A stretch of DNA of 64,000 nt from Pelagivirga sediminicola (GCF_003072125.1 NZ_QCYH01000003.1:339534-403533); one strand, 5' to 3'. Numbered from the stretch's first letter, positions 53,109 through 62,023 are shown. Numbers and translations are program-made. The notes: generated by a model not told the origin, from the sequence alone.

Positions 53109-53789
53109 TCAATCGAAGCGGTATCGGTGCAGCGCCGTGCCGCTCTGGCGCAACCATTTGCGGTGGCTCTGATAGTCCGGCATCAAGCGCGCGACGATGG
53201 CCCAATATGCGGGCGAATGGTTCATCTGCTCAAGATGGGCCACCTCATGCGCCGCGACATAATCGAGCACGCCCGCAGGCGCCATGATCAGCCGCCACGA
53301 ATATCTGAGCCCGCCACTGGACGAACACGACCCCCAGCGCGACCGCGTATCGCGCAGCGTGATGCGCGCATAGCGGCGCCCCAATTCGGCGGCATAGCGG
53401 TCCGACGCTGCCGCCAGCCGGTCCCGCGCCAGCGTTTTCAGCCATGCCTGCAGACGCGCGGCATCGCCCCCCGGCACCTGCAGGCTGCCTTCCGCGCAGG
53501 TCACGCGCCGGCCGCGGCCCTCCTCGATCCGCAGCATTTGTCCCTCGACGGGAATCGACGCGCCGGGCGCGACGATCACCTCGGGCGCGCGGTCTGCCAG
53601 ATGCCCGGCCAGCCACTCGCGTTTCGAGCGTGCGAAATCCAGCGCCTCGCGTTCGGCCAATCCCTTGGGCAAGGTCAGCGTCACGCGCCCGTCCAGCGCC
53701 GACACGCGCAGGCTGATCCGGCGCGCCTGCGCCGAGCGGCGCAAGGTAACTTCGATAGGGGGGTTGCCCGGAAGGATGTGCTGGCCCAT
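53109..53789 (-). CDS. YgjP-like (DUF45/M48-type) metallopeptidase
   Basis: A 226-residue protein with zinc motif HEVAHLEQMNHS in the HExxH pattern and a downstream YxWxxVARLMPDYQ helix carrying the third ligand. SRWGSCSSSGGLRYSWRLIMAP precedes it, as in YgjP proteins. Family members are putative metal-dependent hydrolases of unknown substrate. It ends (stop) 32 bp from the second FCD-GntR start and is transcribed in the same direction, upstream of it. Confidence 0.85.
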   Translation of the reverse strand: MGQHILPGNPPIEVTLRRSAQARRISLRVSALDGRVTLTLPKGLAEREALDFARSKREWLAGHLADRAPEVIVAPGASIPVEGQMLRIEEGRGRRVTCAEGSLQVPGGDAARLQAWLKTLARDRLAAASDRYAAELGRRYARITLRDTRSRWGSCSSSGGLRYSWRLIMAPAGVLDYVAAHEVAHLEQMNHSPAYWAIVARLMPDYQSHRKWLRQSGTALHRYRFD

Positions 53790-53893
53790 ATGCCTGATCT
53801 GTGCTGCTGCCGCTCAAAGGCTTTGACACCTTTGCCCCGTTATGGCAGGTGGCGCAGATCGCATGCAAGGCACCATATTTGAAAGGGACGCAC

Positions 53894-54220
53894 ATGCCCA
53901 AGGAAGAATGGGGCGTCAAACGCCTGTGCCCGACCACCGGCCAGCGCTTTTACGACCTGAACAAGGATCCGATCATCAGCCCCTACACCGGCGAGGTGGT
54001 CGAGCTGAACACGGGCAAGAGCCGGTCGATCAAGGCCGACGCCGAGGATGCCGAGACGAAGAAGATGAAGGACGCCAACACCGAGGATGACGCGGTGCTG
54101 GAAGATGACGACGATGTCGATGTCGATCTGGGCGACGACGTGCTGGAGGACGACGAGGACGAGGATGATGTCTCCCTCGACGAAATCGCGGACGTCGCAT
54201 CGGAAGACGACGACAGCTGA
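53894..54220 (+). CDS. FYDLN acid domain protein (TIGR02300 family)
   Basis: A 108-residue protein. MPKEEWGVKRLCPTTGQRFYDLNKDPIISPYTGE is the conserved FYDLN start; after residue 55 the chain becomes almost purely acidic (long Asp/Glu tracts to the end). The family is restricted to alphaproteobacteria and its function is unknown. ATG 53894 follows AAAGGGA. It precedes a tRNA-Ala, a common neighbourhood for this gene. Confidence 0.9.
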   Translation: MPKEEWGVKRLCPTTGQRFYDLNKDPIISPYTGEVVELNTGKSRSIKADAEDAETKKMKDANTEDDAVLEDDDDVDVDLGDDVLEDDEDEDDVSLDEIADVASEDDDS

Positions 54221-54228
54221 TATTGCCC

Positions 54229-54266
54229 GCGCCGGGCCGGATTTTTCGCTTGATCCCGCCCGGCGC
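54229..54266 (+). terminator. Hairpin after the FYDLN gene
   Basis: GCGCCGGGC / GCCCGGCGC, a perfect 9-bp stem with a 20-nt loop, is followed by TTT and lies between the FYDLN gene and tRNA-Ala. Confidence 0.55.
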
Positions 54267-54306
54267 TTTGCCTAATCAGCACCCAGTGGCCCGACCCGGC
54301 CACATC

Positions 54307-54382
54307 GGGGCCTTAGCTCAGCTGGGAGAGCGCCTGCATGGCATGCAGGAGGTCAGGGGTTCGATCCCCCTAGGCTCCACCA
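54307..54382 (+). tRNA. tRNA-Ala (anticodon GGC)
   Basis: A 76-nt cloverleaf. The acceptor stem GGGGCCT / AGGCTCC has one wobble, the D-arm is CTCAGCTGGGAGAG, the anticodon stem CCTGC / GCAGG encloses the loop ATGGCAT with anticodon GGC, and the T-arm is GGGGTTCGATCCCC. The CCA end is encoded. The integrase gene starts 66 bp downstream, so the 3' part of this tRNA is the probable integration site of the island. Confidence 0.96.
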
Positions 54383-54447
54383 TCACCTTTTAGATCAATG
54401 ACTTAGAGAAGCCTTTGAGGGGTGTGCCACATCAGTGGAACACAACA

Positions 54448-56064
54448 ATGCATCTCGACGCGTATCTATCTCGGTCCCGGCATGGCATATTTTACTTTCG
54501 CTGGCCGCTGCCAAAACGTCACGACTGCGACAAACGCACTTCTCTTCGTCTCTCGTTAAGGACACGGTGCCCAAAGCTAGCGGGTCAACTGGCCCGGCAT
54601 CTTGCATCATGCGGTGATGCTCTGCGACACAGAAGAGGCCCGTCCAACATGCGTCATGACGAACTCAGGGTCTTGATCCATAAATACTTCAAGAAGGCGT
54701 TATCGACGCAGCTAGATCGGCTCGGCGCGGAAGGCCCCGTGTCGGAACTGGAACTCGCACCCTATCAGACCTCACAGGCGCTCGCTGAGGCGTCAGAGGA
54801 GGATTTCTGGGACATCCTTCAGCCGGATGGCACTGACGCCTACCTGCGGCAATTCTGCGAGGCCAGCGGCATTCCTCAGTCCGAAGCTATCGACAATCCG
54901 GCGAGGGTGCTGAGAGAGTACAAGTTGGCTTATCGGGACATGCTTAAGGCGTGGGAAGCGCATCGGCTTTCGCTGGACACCTATGAATACACGCGGGCCG
55001 TAGACATAACGGAACTAGACGAACCCGTATCGCGCAACGGCACGATAGGTACCTTACAGCAGGCCATAGATGCTTACGTGCAAGAAAATAAACACATAGG
55101 GACATGGAGGGCAGCAACCTTTGCTAAGAAGGAGGCAAGCCTTGGTCTGCTTACCGAAGTGCTGGGAAGCGATCGCATTATGACTAGCATCACAAAGCAG
55201 GACGCACAGGCAGTAAAGCGGATACTACTCGAACTACCAGCCAACAGGCACAAGATAGCCGCCACACGTGAATTGTCTTTGCATGAGGCCGTGGAAGTTG
55301 AGGGTGTTCAAAAAATCACACCGGTCACCGTTGATGGGTACATAAGCGTGTTTCAGTCATTCTTCGATTGGGCTGAGAGAAATGGATATGCAGCGGAAAA
55401 ACTTTTCACCGGTATGCGCTTAGGAAAGTCTGCAAGTAAGGGTGCCCCAAAGCGAAAAGCCTTCGAGCAAAAGGCACTGGAGGCAGTGTTCCGAGAAATT
55501 ACTCAAAACCATATCGGACTTGTGAAAACGGACAGTCATAAGTGGGCATCACTCATAGGCATATTTGCTGGAGCAAGGTTGAATGAGATCTGCCAGTTAC
55601 AGGTAGCGGACATCCAGCGGGAAGATGGCATTTGGTTCTTTAACCTCATGGACGAGGGAGACAGCAACAAACGGTTTAAGAGCGATGCTGCTATACGCAA
55701 AGTACCATTACATAAGGAGTTACTTCGACTAGGACTTCTCGACTTTCATGCGTTGCGGATGCAGCACGGTGACAAGCGAATGTTTCCGGATTACAAGCAC
55801 TGCATCAAGAATGGATATGGGCGTGCGCTAGGGCGCTGGTTCAACGTCACACTTACGCCCGCACTGGGGATCAAGTCCAAGCATCATGTATTCCACGGCC
55901 TCCGACACACAATGATTTCGAGACTAGCTCAGGCAGGCATCGAAGAACCGATATATCAATCCATTGTTGGGCATGAGAGACAGGGTGTTACGCAGCAGGT
56001 TTATAACCGCCAAGGCTATACGCTGGCACAGCTGAAGGCCGCCATCGATTTGTTCGCAGTGTAG
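54448..56064 (+). CDS. Tyrosine site-specific integrase of the island
   Basis: The 538-residue phage-type integrase has the full catalytic set: R377 (AGARLNEICQLQ), H483 and R486 (HGLRHTMIS), H509 (VGHERQG) and Y519 (QQVYNRQGY). The first 110 residues carry an arm-binding-like domain (LSRSRHGIFYFRWPLPKR). The frame begins TTG 54415, GTG 54424, ATG 54448; the ATG is chosen as it starts the conserved N-terminus. Codon use is richer in A/T than in the core. It sits just after tRNA-Ala, the integrase-at-attL layout. Confidence 0.9.
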   Translation: MHLDAYLSRSRHGIFYFRWPLPKRHDCDKRTSLRLSLRTRCPKLAGQLARHLASCGDALRHRRGPSNMRHDELRVLIHKYFKKALSTQLDRLGAEGPVSELELAPYQTSQALAEASEEDFWDILQPDGTDAYLRQFCEASGIPQSEAIDNPARVLREYKLAYRDMLKAWEAHRLSLDTYEYTRAVDITELDEPVSRNGTIGTLQQAIDAYVQENKHIGTWRAATFAKKEASLGLLTEVLGSDRIMTSITKQDAQAVKRILLELPANRHKIAATRELSLHEAVEVEGVQKITPVTVDGYISVFQSFFDWAERNGYAAEKLFTGMRLGKSASKGAPKRKAFEQKALEAVFREITQNHIGLVKTDSHKWASLIGIFAGARLNEICQLQVADIQREDGIWFFNLMDEGDSNKRFKSDAAIRKVPLHKELLRLGLLDFHALRMQHGDKRMFPDYKHCIKNGYGRALGRWFNVTLTPALGIKSKHHVFHGLRHTMISRLAQAGIEEPIYQSIVGHERQGVTQQVYNRQGYTLAQLKAAIDLFAV

Positions 56065-56136
56065 GTCATGGAGGCTAATTGATGTGAGGCCACGCATGGC
56101 TTTGCAGCGGATCTTTCTGTCGCGTCAAAGGCAATA

Positions 56137-56158
56137 GATACCGACGGACGCAGGTATC
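56137..56158. other. Small hairpin in the integrase to polymerase-like gene spacer
   Basis: GATACC / GGTATC with a 10-nt loop lies in the 163-bp spacer (56065-56227). It may be the integrase terminator or an attachment-related fold. No excisionase-like small gene was found in the spacer. Confidence 0.3.
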
Positions 56159-56227
56159 GCAATTCTCCGCAAAGACAGCAACTTTGGTACCCAAACCCAG
56201 CCACAAACACAAAGTAGGAAAACCAGT

Positions 56228-57604
56228 ATGGAGATAGCGAGTAGACCGATTAACCTGCACAGGAAAGTTTCAGGCAAGTTGGGACCAGCTATTTATGACA
56301 GGCTTGACAACATACAAGGGGAATTGGAACTGAAGGAGATGCGCCGTAAACGCGACGCTGCCTCTCAATATAGGTTCAAGAAGTGTTTGCGGGCGTTATG
56401 TTTGGACCTTTTTGACGCCCATCTTTCGGATCAAGAACTCGCCGTTGGTGTTAGACGTGACAAGACTGGGCTAACTCGAAACTCCAACTATCCAGCCTTT
56501 GTATCAGCGAGGCCGTTTCTGGATGCACTTGATGGCCTCATAGCTACAGGATACGTTGAGCAGCTTCGCTTGGGTACACAAGGTAGTGGGCAATCAACAC
56601 GTATTCGCGCTACAGCACGGTTGGCCCGTGGGTTGGCAATGTCAGGGTTTGGACGATGTGACCTTGTAGATACTACCGACACGCTTCAAATCAAACTAAA
56701 GCGACGAGGCATCAAGAAGCGCGTCGCCTTCCGTGAAACAGAACACACAGCCCGATGGCGCAACAACCTTCTACAAATCAATCAGAATAATGCGCGATAC
56801 ACTCTTAGTCTTGATCTTGACGAAGCCGGTTACACGAAGCTCGAGAAGGTTCGGCAGCACAAGGCTGTGTCAAAAGCGCAGGTAGAGAAAGCACCATACC
56901 AGTACCAAAAAATCGATATGCTTCGTACGAGCCTTCACCGAGTTTTCAATAGTGTGGACTGGACAGAAGGCGGACGCTTCTATGGGGCTTGGTGGCAGTC
57001 GATCCCACGTGAGTACAGAGAGTATATTAGAGTAAACGGAAAGCATACCTGCGAGTACGACTACTCATCAATCCATCTTCGCCTTGTCTACCAGTATGCA
57101 GACTGTCCGTTAAACGACTTGGATGACCCGTATGCCAAACCATATGGCGAAAGGCATCGAGCAGTGGTGAAGAAGACGTTCAACGTCATGCTAAACGCAT
57201 TAGGGAAGCCAAACGAGGCAACAGTACCTGAATTTGATGCGGTAGAAGTAGGGATGACTTGGCCAGACTTTCTTAAAGGGATTGCAGACCATCATTCGGG
57301 GATCGCCAACTATTTTTACACTGGCATTGGCAAGAACCTTCAGCGGCTTGAAGCGAATATAACGGAAGCGGTGCTTTTGAAGATGACGGGCATGCAGCAA
57401 CCTTGCCTACCACTTCATGACAGCTTCATTACCTACGAGACACTAGGAGAAGAACTGCCCTTGCTCATGGAGCAAATTGCGCGGGATCATGGCCTTAAGA
57501 GTGCACCAGTCAAAGAAGCCTACACTTCAAAGTATGATGGCCCAACTGGCTTTGTGAGCATGGACATTGAAACCGCGCTGGATGAACTTAGAGAACGGGA
57601 CTAA
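56228..57604 (+). CDS. Unrecognised island protein with polymerase-A-like motifs (458 residues)
   Basis: I do not recognise a named family. The N-terminal part (about 50-115) looks like a winged helix (LRALCLDLFDAHLSDQELAV.. FLDALDGLIATGYVEQ). From residue 245 it has GGRFYGAWWQSIPREYREYI, then EYDYSSIHLRLVY (D278), resembling motif A (DYSxIELR) of family-A polymerases. RAVVKK (R311, K315) fits the R-x3-K of motif B, and CLPLHDSFI (H397, D398) fits the HD of motif C. A single-subunit polymerase or primase-polymerase of the element is inferred, not shown. Confidence 0.7.
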   Translation: MEIASRPINLHRKVSGKLGPAIYDRLDNIQGELELKEMRRKRDAASQYRFKKCLRALCLDLFDAHLSDQELAVGVRRDKTGLTRNSNYPAFVSARPFLDALDGLIATGYVEQLRLGTQGSGQSTRIRATARLARGLAMSGFGRCDLVDTTDTLQIKLKRRGIKKRVAFRETEHTARWRNNLLQINQNNARYTLSLDLDEAGYTKLEKVRQHKAVSKAQVEKAPYQYQKIDMLRTSLHRVFNSVDWTEGGRFYGAWWQSIPREYREYIRVNGKHTCEYDYSSIHLRLVYQYADCPLNDLDDPYAKPYGERHRAVVKKTFNVMLNALGKPNEATVPEFDAVEVGMTWPDFLKGIADHHSGIANYFYTGIGKNLQRLEANITEAVLLKMTGMQQPCLPLHDSFITYETLGEELPLLMEQIARDHGLKSAPVKEAYTSKYDGPTGFVSMDIETALDELRERD

Positions 57605-57986
57605 TACGATTGGATGCGCTTCCGCTTCTCCAATCAAGGACAGTTCTCTCCGAGATAGGCTGTATCTCCCCTTACCCAGAACAGTTAGCAAAAGATCATA
57701 GTAGTTTCTCTTGTGACGAAGGGTTAGCCCCTGAAGTTTGCCGCCAGAGTATACGCCCGTAGCTTGAAGAGGGCCTCAACGCCATCCTGAGCTTATATTC
57801 GTAGCAGTGTAGCGAGCAGCAGCAAAAAACCAAACGGCACTGGTCATTTGCGCGGGACCTTTCGGACCACTGCAGCTCAGTAGCTGACAAAAAAGGTGCT
57901 CAGCAGATGCTTGACCCTAGGTGATCTATGCGCAGGCTTCCTTCCGAGATTGGCGGTTCGTTATACTTGCAGCGGGTTCAATCGCT
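57605..57986. other. Spacer between the polymerase-like and NYN genes
   Basis: About 380 bp lie between convergent genes. GATTGG (57608-57613) and CCAATC (57630-57635) can pair as a weak 6-bp hairpin after the polymerase-like gene. Short open frames on both strands have no family features. Nothing else is recognised. Confidence 0.45.
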
Positions 57987-58784
57987 CTATGCTCCGGGAG
58001 CTGATTTGTTGTCTTGTCTGAGACGCACCCAAACGACGGTAGGGTGCTCCCCAACACGTTCTACCTCAGCGATGCCCGAAGCTTCAACCAGGTCTGTCAG
58101 ACGTGCAAATCCGAAGTTGCGGGCATCGAAGTCAGGAGCTTGTTTAGCGAGATGTGCCCCAACCTTTGCAAGATTTGCCTTGCCACTGTCCTCGGCAGTC
58201 GCACCGATCGCCTTAATCAGCATCTCGATTGCAGTGGCGTCGAGCGTGTCTGTCTTGGGGTCGAGCTTGGAAGCCGGAGCCTCGGAAGTGACCAACACTC
58301 CCCTATCAGCGTTTTCCTTCCGGTCCCCGTGCTCGCTTTCACGCGCGTTCAAGACGTCAAAATAGACGAACTTGTCGCAAGCGGTGATAAAGGGGCGAGG
58401 CGTCTTGCGTTCGCCAAAGCCGTAGACAGTTACGCCTTGCTCTCGGACACGGGCCGCAAGGCGAGCGAAATCGCTATCGCTGGAAACAATGCAAAACCCG
58501 GAAAAGCGGCCCGTGTAGAGGAGGTCCATCGCATCTATGATCATTGCCCCATCGGTCGCATTCTTGCCGGTGGTATAGGCAAACTGCTGAACCGGCTGGA
58601 TTGAATGCTCAAGGAGGCAGTCTTTCCAACCATTGAGGTTCGGTTTGGTCCAGTCGCCATAGATACGCTTTACACTCGCGGTTCCGTAGTTCGCAATCTC
58701 TGCAAGCAACCCGTCTACTATCTTGGACGAGGCATTGTCGCCGTCGATCAACAACGCCAGCGTCTGGCTCTGCTCACTCGCCAT
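57987..58784 (-). CDS. NYN domain protein with C-terminal OST-HTH-like domain
   Basis: The 265-residue protein starts with a PIN-like NYN ribonuclease domain: LLIDGDNAS (D14, D16), NATDGAMIIDAMDLL (D78) and CIVSSDSDFARLAARVREQG (D103, D105) supply the acidic metal-binding site. The C-terminal part (about 180-258) has LLIKAIGAT.. KANLAKVGAHLAKQAPDFDARNFGFARLTDLVEASG, the OST-HTH/LOTUS pattern that binds RNA. LabA-like proteins of this sort cut or bind RNA and some lie in defence islands. It is monocistronic and convergent with the polymerase-like gene. Confidence 0.88.
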   Translation of the reverse strand: MASEQSQTLALLIDGDNASSKIVDGLLAEIANYGTASVKRIYGDWTKPNLNGWKDCLLEHSIQPVQQFAYTTGKNATDGAMIIDAMDLLYTGRFSGFCIVSSDSDFARLAARVREQGVTVYGFGERKTPRPFITACDKFVYFDVLNARESEHGDRKENADRGVLVTSEAPASKLDPKTDTLDATAIEMLIKAIGATAEDSGKANLAKVGAHLAKQAPDFDARNFGFARLTDLVEASGIAEVERVGEHPTVVWVRLRQDNKSAPGA

Positions 58785-59050
58785 AATATCCTCTCAGTTT
58801 CAAAAACATCATCTGACAGGGACTTCATGCAGAAGTCCATGGCTACCGAGGGCTCGGTCATAGTCGGCTCTTCCACCGGCCAGCTTTTCACGCGCAGCGG
58901 AGGTTTCGCGTTCATGTGCAAACGGTTGGAAAGTCCCGCACAGCAGACCTTGGTGCATCCTTCAGCGAACGGCAGATCTGAGCAAGAGGCCATTTTAAGC
59001 TCACTGACAGTCCCTAGACATAGATGCGCACACAGTGCGCGCATCCACCA
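58785..59050. other. Spacer between the serine recombinase and NYN genes
   Basis: No supported gene is seen. A minus-strand frame (58748-59044) overlaps the NYN start and has no family features. A short palindromic word GCGCAC..GTGCGC lies near 59028-59043, just downstream of the recombinase stop. Confidence 0.4.
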
Positions 59051-59626
59051 TCAAGCCCCCTCAGTGGCGCTCTCCGTGGCTCCTAGGATACGATAGACAG
59101 AGGCACGACCAATCCCAAGACGGTTGGCGATCTCGGTGGCCCCGATCCCCTCTTTTCTAAGCCGCTTAACCTCATCGGCCTTGGCTCTCGCAGTTGGCTT
59201 TCGTCCCTTGTACTTGCCAGCCGCCTTAGCTTTCGCAATGCCCTCCCGCTGGCGTTCCAGCATTATCTCGCGCTCGAAGGCTGCGACGGACCCAAGCACA
59301 GTCAGCATGAGCTTTCCTGTCGGGGTGCTGGTATCAATGTTCGTGTCCAGAATACGTAGGCTTGCCCGCTTGTCCTGTACCCGCTGCAGGACCTCCAAGA
59401 GGTGCGTCACCGACCGGGCTAGCCTGTCCAGCTTGGTGACAATCAGCGTGTCTCCCCCCCTAAGCTGATCAATTGCGCTTTCGAGCTCTTGCCGCTTGCG
59501 GACATCGACTGACGACACCTGCTCTTTGAAGACCTTCTCGCAGCCAACCCTCTCAAGGTCTCGCAGCTGACCCTCATACCCTGCTTTCTGATCAAGTGTG
59601 GAGGTTCTCGCATAGCCTATCAGCAT
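59051..59626 (-). CDS. Serine recombinase (resolvase/invertase family)
   Basis: The 191-residue protein has catalytic Ser9 in MLIGYARTST, DRLARS in the active-site loop (about 66-71), and a long E helix FEREIMLERQREGIAKAKAAGKYKGRK. The C-terminal HTH is GIGATEIANRLGIGRASVYRIL. This is a small resolvase/invertase of the Tn3 type. ATG 59626 follows TAGGAG. Its likely recombination sites are the repeats directly upstream. Confidence 0.92.
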   Translation of the reverse strand: MLIGYARTSTLDQKAGYEGQLRDLERVGCEKVFKEQVSSVDVRKRQELESAIDQLRGGDTLIVTKLDRLARSVTHLLEVLQRVQDKRASLRILDTNIDTSTPTGKLMLTVLGSVAAFEREIMLERQREGIAKAKAAGKYKGRKPTARAKADEVKRLRKEGIGATEIANRLGIGRASVYRILGATESATEGA

Positions 59627-59641
59627 CGTATCAACTCCTAT

Positions 59642-59762
59642 GTGTCTCACTAGCACCTAGACCATAGGGGGGCCTTCCGTATCAAAAGTCAACAACAATG
59701 TTTGTGAGACACACATTGTGCAAACGTGAGACACCTCACTAGACCTTGCCCTTGTGAGACAG
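59642..59762. repeat. GTGAGACAC repeats upstream of the serine recombinase (candidate res region)
   Basis: GTGAGACAC occurs at 59704-59712 and 59726-59734, GTGAGACAG at 59754-59762, and the inverted form GTGTCTCAC at 59642-59650. CTCACTAG..CTAGACC words surround two of them. The rest of the 415-bp spacer (to 60041) shows no gene. Directly repeated words next to a resolvase gene are typical of res subsites or of autoregulatory operators. Confidence 0.6.
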
Positions 59763-60041
59763 CGCACATGCAGACGCTGCTCCAGTACGTTGTGTAGCCT
59801 GTCTTCAGATAGCTATGTGTAGTCAGCTGTTCCACCTGTAACGAAGGGGGGCATGGGGGAAACTGTTGCGCAAAGATGTATTGATACCCCCTCGAAAAAA
59901 TGTGTCTGAAGTTTCTTGAGCTTAGGTAAACAAGCAGTTCTTTCACGCGCGACAGTATCATTGCAACCATGATCAGAACTCAATACGTTTCCCACATAGC
60001 TACTACCCAAGTTCAAGAAATCGAAGCATGATAGGGACTGC

Positions 60042-61043
60042 ATGAGCAATACAGTAGAAACAGGCGCAGCAGATTTTTCCAGCGGTCGACTACGTTTCAG
60101 TGTGAGCTTGGTAAAGCAAGGAAAAAAGCAGTTTTACACGCTAACGATGCCTAGCGAGGTTCTCGCTCGCACGTGCAAAGTAACGACGCGACGGGAAGAT
60201 CCGTCGAAAGGTTTTCAAAGAAATTTGGATCCAAAGCGGGCACAAGAGATCGCCGACTACATCGACACTGGCACTGGTACAATTCCGAACTCGATAGTTC
60301 TATCTGCGCAGGAAGCCGCACAGTTGAAGGTCGTGGGTAAAGGCAAAACACTCGAATTTACGGACACACCGGACGCCTTCTTAGTGCTTGACGGGCAACA
60401 CCGTGTCTTTGGGTTTTCATTGGCGTCAACGTCTCTGCGCGTACCAGTAGTAATATACAACGGTCTTAGTAGAACGGAAGAGGTCAGACTGTTCATCGAC
60501 ATCAACACCAAACAAAGGCCGGTCCCACCACAGTTGTTGCTAGACATAAAGATGTTAGCAGAAACAGAAAATGAGACGGAGGAGGTATTGCGCAGTGTCT
60601 TCGACTATTTTGAGGGTGAGGACGATAGCGCGTTATTAGGCTTTATGTCTCCATCAGAAGCGGCCCGCAACAAGATCACGCGGGTCACCTTTAACCAAGC
60701 AGTGAAGCCCTTACTTACTTTATTTCCGGGTAAAGAAGCATACGACATTTATCGTATATTGAATGCTTATATAACGGCCCTAAGCGCGGAGGTATCAAAG
60801 AAAAGTACTCTACCTGTGCTAGCCAAGCCTGTAGTCTTTCGGGCATTTATGGGCTTCTTCCGGCCCGTGGCGCAAAGGATGGTGGATCGCTTTGGCTCCA
60901 ACTACAGCGCGGCTAACTTCCAATCAGTTGTAGAACCGGTATTCGCCAATATGCAAATAAAGAAGTTGGAGAAGCCAGGAACGAGCTGGGCTGCGCTCCG
61001 TGACTATTTAGAGGTTCGGCTGGTTAGCAAGCTGACGCTGTAA
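60042..61043 (+). CDS. DGQHR domain protein (DndB-like)
   Basis: A 333-residue protein with LDGQHR (116-121) in the setting DAFLVLDGQHRVFGFSLA, preceded by RNLDPKRAQEIADYI (60-74) and followed by FIDINTKQRPVPPQLL (151-166). These are the shared blocks of DndB and other DGQHR/ParB-fold proteins from phage-defence DNA-modification systems. The companion genes dndACDE are absent. It starts at ATG 60042 with AGGGA upstream and is 5 bp from the next gene, so the two are one operon. Confidence 0.8.
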   Translation: MSNTVETGAADFSSGRLRFSVSLVKQGKKQFYTLTMPSEVLARTCKVTTRREDPSKGFQRNLDPKRAQEIADYIDTGTGTIPNSIVLSAQEAAQLKVVGKGKTLEFTDTPDAFLVLDGQHRVFGFSLASTSLRVPVVIYNGLSRTEEVRLFIDINTKQRPVPPQLLLDIKMLAETENETEEVLRSVFDYFEGEDDSALLGFMSPSEAARNKITRVTFNQAVKPLLTLFPGKEAYDIYRILNAYITALSAEVSKKSTLPVLAKPVVFRAFMGFFRPVAQRMVDRFGSNYSAANFQSVVEPVFANMQIKKLEKPGTSWAALRDYLEVRLVSKLTL

Positions 61044-61048
61044 GTACA

Positions 61049-62005
61049 TTGGCAGACATTTCCACCTACTTAGCGTCGAACTCCATTCGGAGGTTGGGGA
61101 TAGAACCAGCCGTGGAAGGAGGCATGCGCAGATGGATTGAAATCGGAGCTTTCGTTCCCAAAGTTATCTCATCAGCAGGCGGCTTCGAGATGGGCAGCGT
61201 GAATACAAGGCAACTCGTGCCATTTATCACCCATGAATACGAACGCTTTGCCTTATCATCTGCAGAAAGCATCTTGGTCGCTAATTTGGAAAGTGATATA
61301 CATGGTCTCACTGGGTGGCCATTGTTAAAGATGTATTACTCAGCATTTTTTGCAGCCCACGCAATCATGCGGTCTCAGGGCGCTGGGGTGACTAAACTTG
61401 AAAAGAAGCAAGCAGCAAAGATTAATAGTTTCCTTGCTCTACTTGGCGAGCATGACGAGACTGTGACGGCTGGCATGTACCTTTACCAATTGGATATAAG
61501 CCAGAGGTCGGGCCCTATTGTGACGTTCACGCCACATGAGCCGGGTGCCGGAGTACACGAAAGTTTTTGGAATAGCTTTTGTGATCACTTGGACGGACAT
61601 GCAAAAACCGCAGTACGTTCAGGCACAGTTGATGCCACTGCGATTGTCACTGGTAGTGAAGAAGTGTGCCGTGCCATCAGAGGGTCTTCTTCCCACGCAG
61701 GAGCTTGGCTCTCAACTATGCGCAATCAGATCAACTACCAACACCAGCACTCAGTATGGTTTCCCCTTAAGAGGCGCAACAAAGTCAAGGAGTTACTCAG
61801 CGGACTGCAAATTCAGCCGTCAAAGTTGGCCAAGTTGGCCGCATCACCTAAGACCCACCCAGTTCAAGCGTTCGCTGAAGCCACATTCTACCTAGCTTGC
61901 CTAAATATCGATGTTGCCGAGGTCATCGCTACAAGGTCTTCAAAAGGAAATGCATTTGGACCCAAATGGAAGCGGATACGAGCACTGGTCAAATCGGGCC
62001 ACTAA
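61049..62005 (+). CDS. HEPN-like protein, partner of the DGQHR protein
   Basis: The 318-residue protein has no family I can name. Residues 94-111 (KMYYSAFFAAHAIMRSQG) resemble the conserved helix of HEPN domains. R225-N226 followed by H232 (MRNQINYQHQH) fits the HEPN ribonuclease motif R-polar-x4-6-H. Start is TTG 61049, 5 bp after the DGQHR stop; no ATG is placed better. It may be the toxic or effector partner of the DGQHR protein; this is inference. Confidence 0.65.
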   Translation: MADISTYLASNSIRRLGIEPAVEGGMRRWIEIGAFVPKVISSAGGFEMGSVNTRQLVPFITHEYERFALSSAESILVANLESDIHGLTGWPLLKMYYSAFFAAHAIMRSQGAGVTKLEKKQAAKINSFLALLGEHDETVTAGMYLYQLDISQRSGPIVTFTPHEPGAGVHESFWNSFCDHLDGHAKTAVRSGTVDATAIVTGSEEVCRAIRGSSSHAGAWLSTMRNQINYQHQHSVWFPLKRRNKVKELLSGLQIQPSKLAKLAASPKTHPVQAFAEATFYLACLNIDVAEVIATRSSKGNAFGPKWKRIRALVKSGH

Positions 62006-62023
62006 GCCGAAAGGCATTATTCT

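Noticed and set aside
57696..57890. 64-codon minus-strand frame in the 57605-57986 spacer
   Set aside because: Composition rich in Cys, Ser and Tyr with no pattern; no start signal. Looks like chance.
58748..59044. 98-codon minus-strand frame between the recombinase and NYN genes
   Set aside because: It overlaps the NYN start in another frame and has no family pattern; a degraded gene remnant cannot be excluded.
59642..59762. CRISPR-like array of GTGAGAC words
   Set aside because: Repeats are only 7-9 bp, spacing is uneven (22 and 28 bp), one copy is inverted, and no cas gene is near.
60042..61043. Complete Dnd phosphorothioation system
   Set aside because: Only a DndB-like DGQHR protein is present; none of the dndA, dndC, dndD or dndE genes is near.
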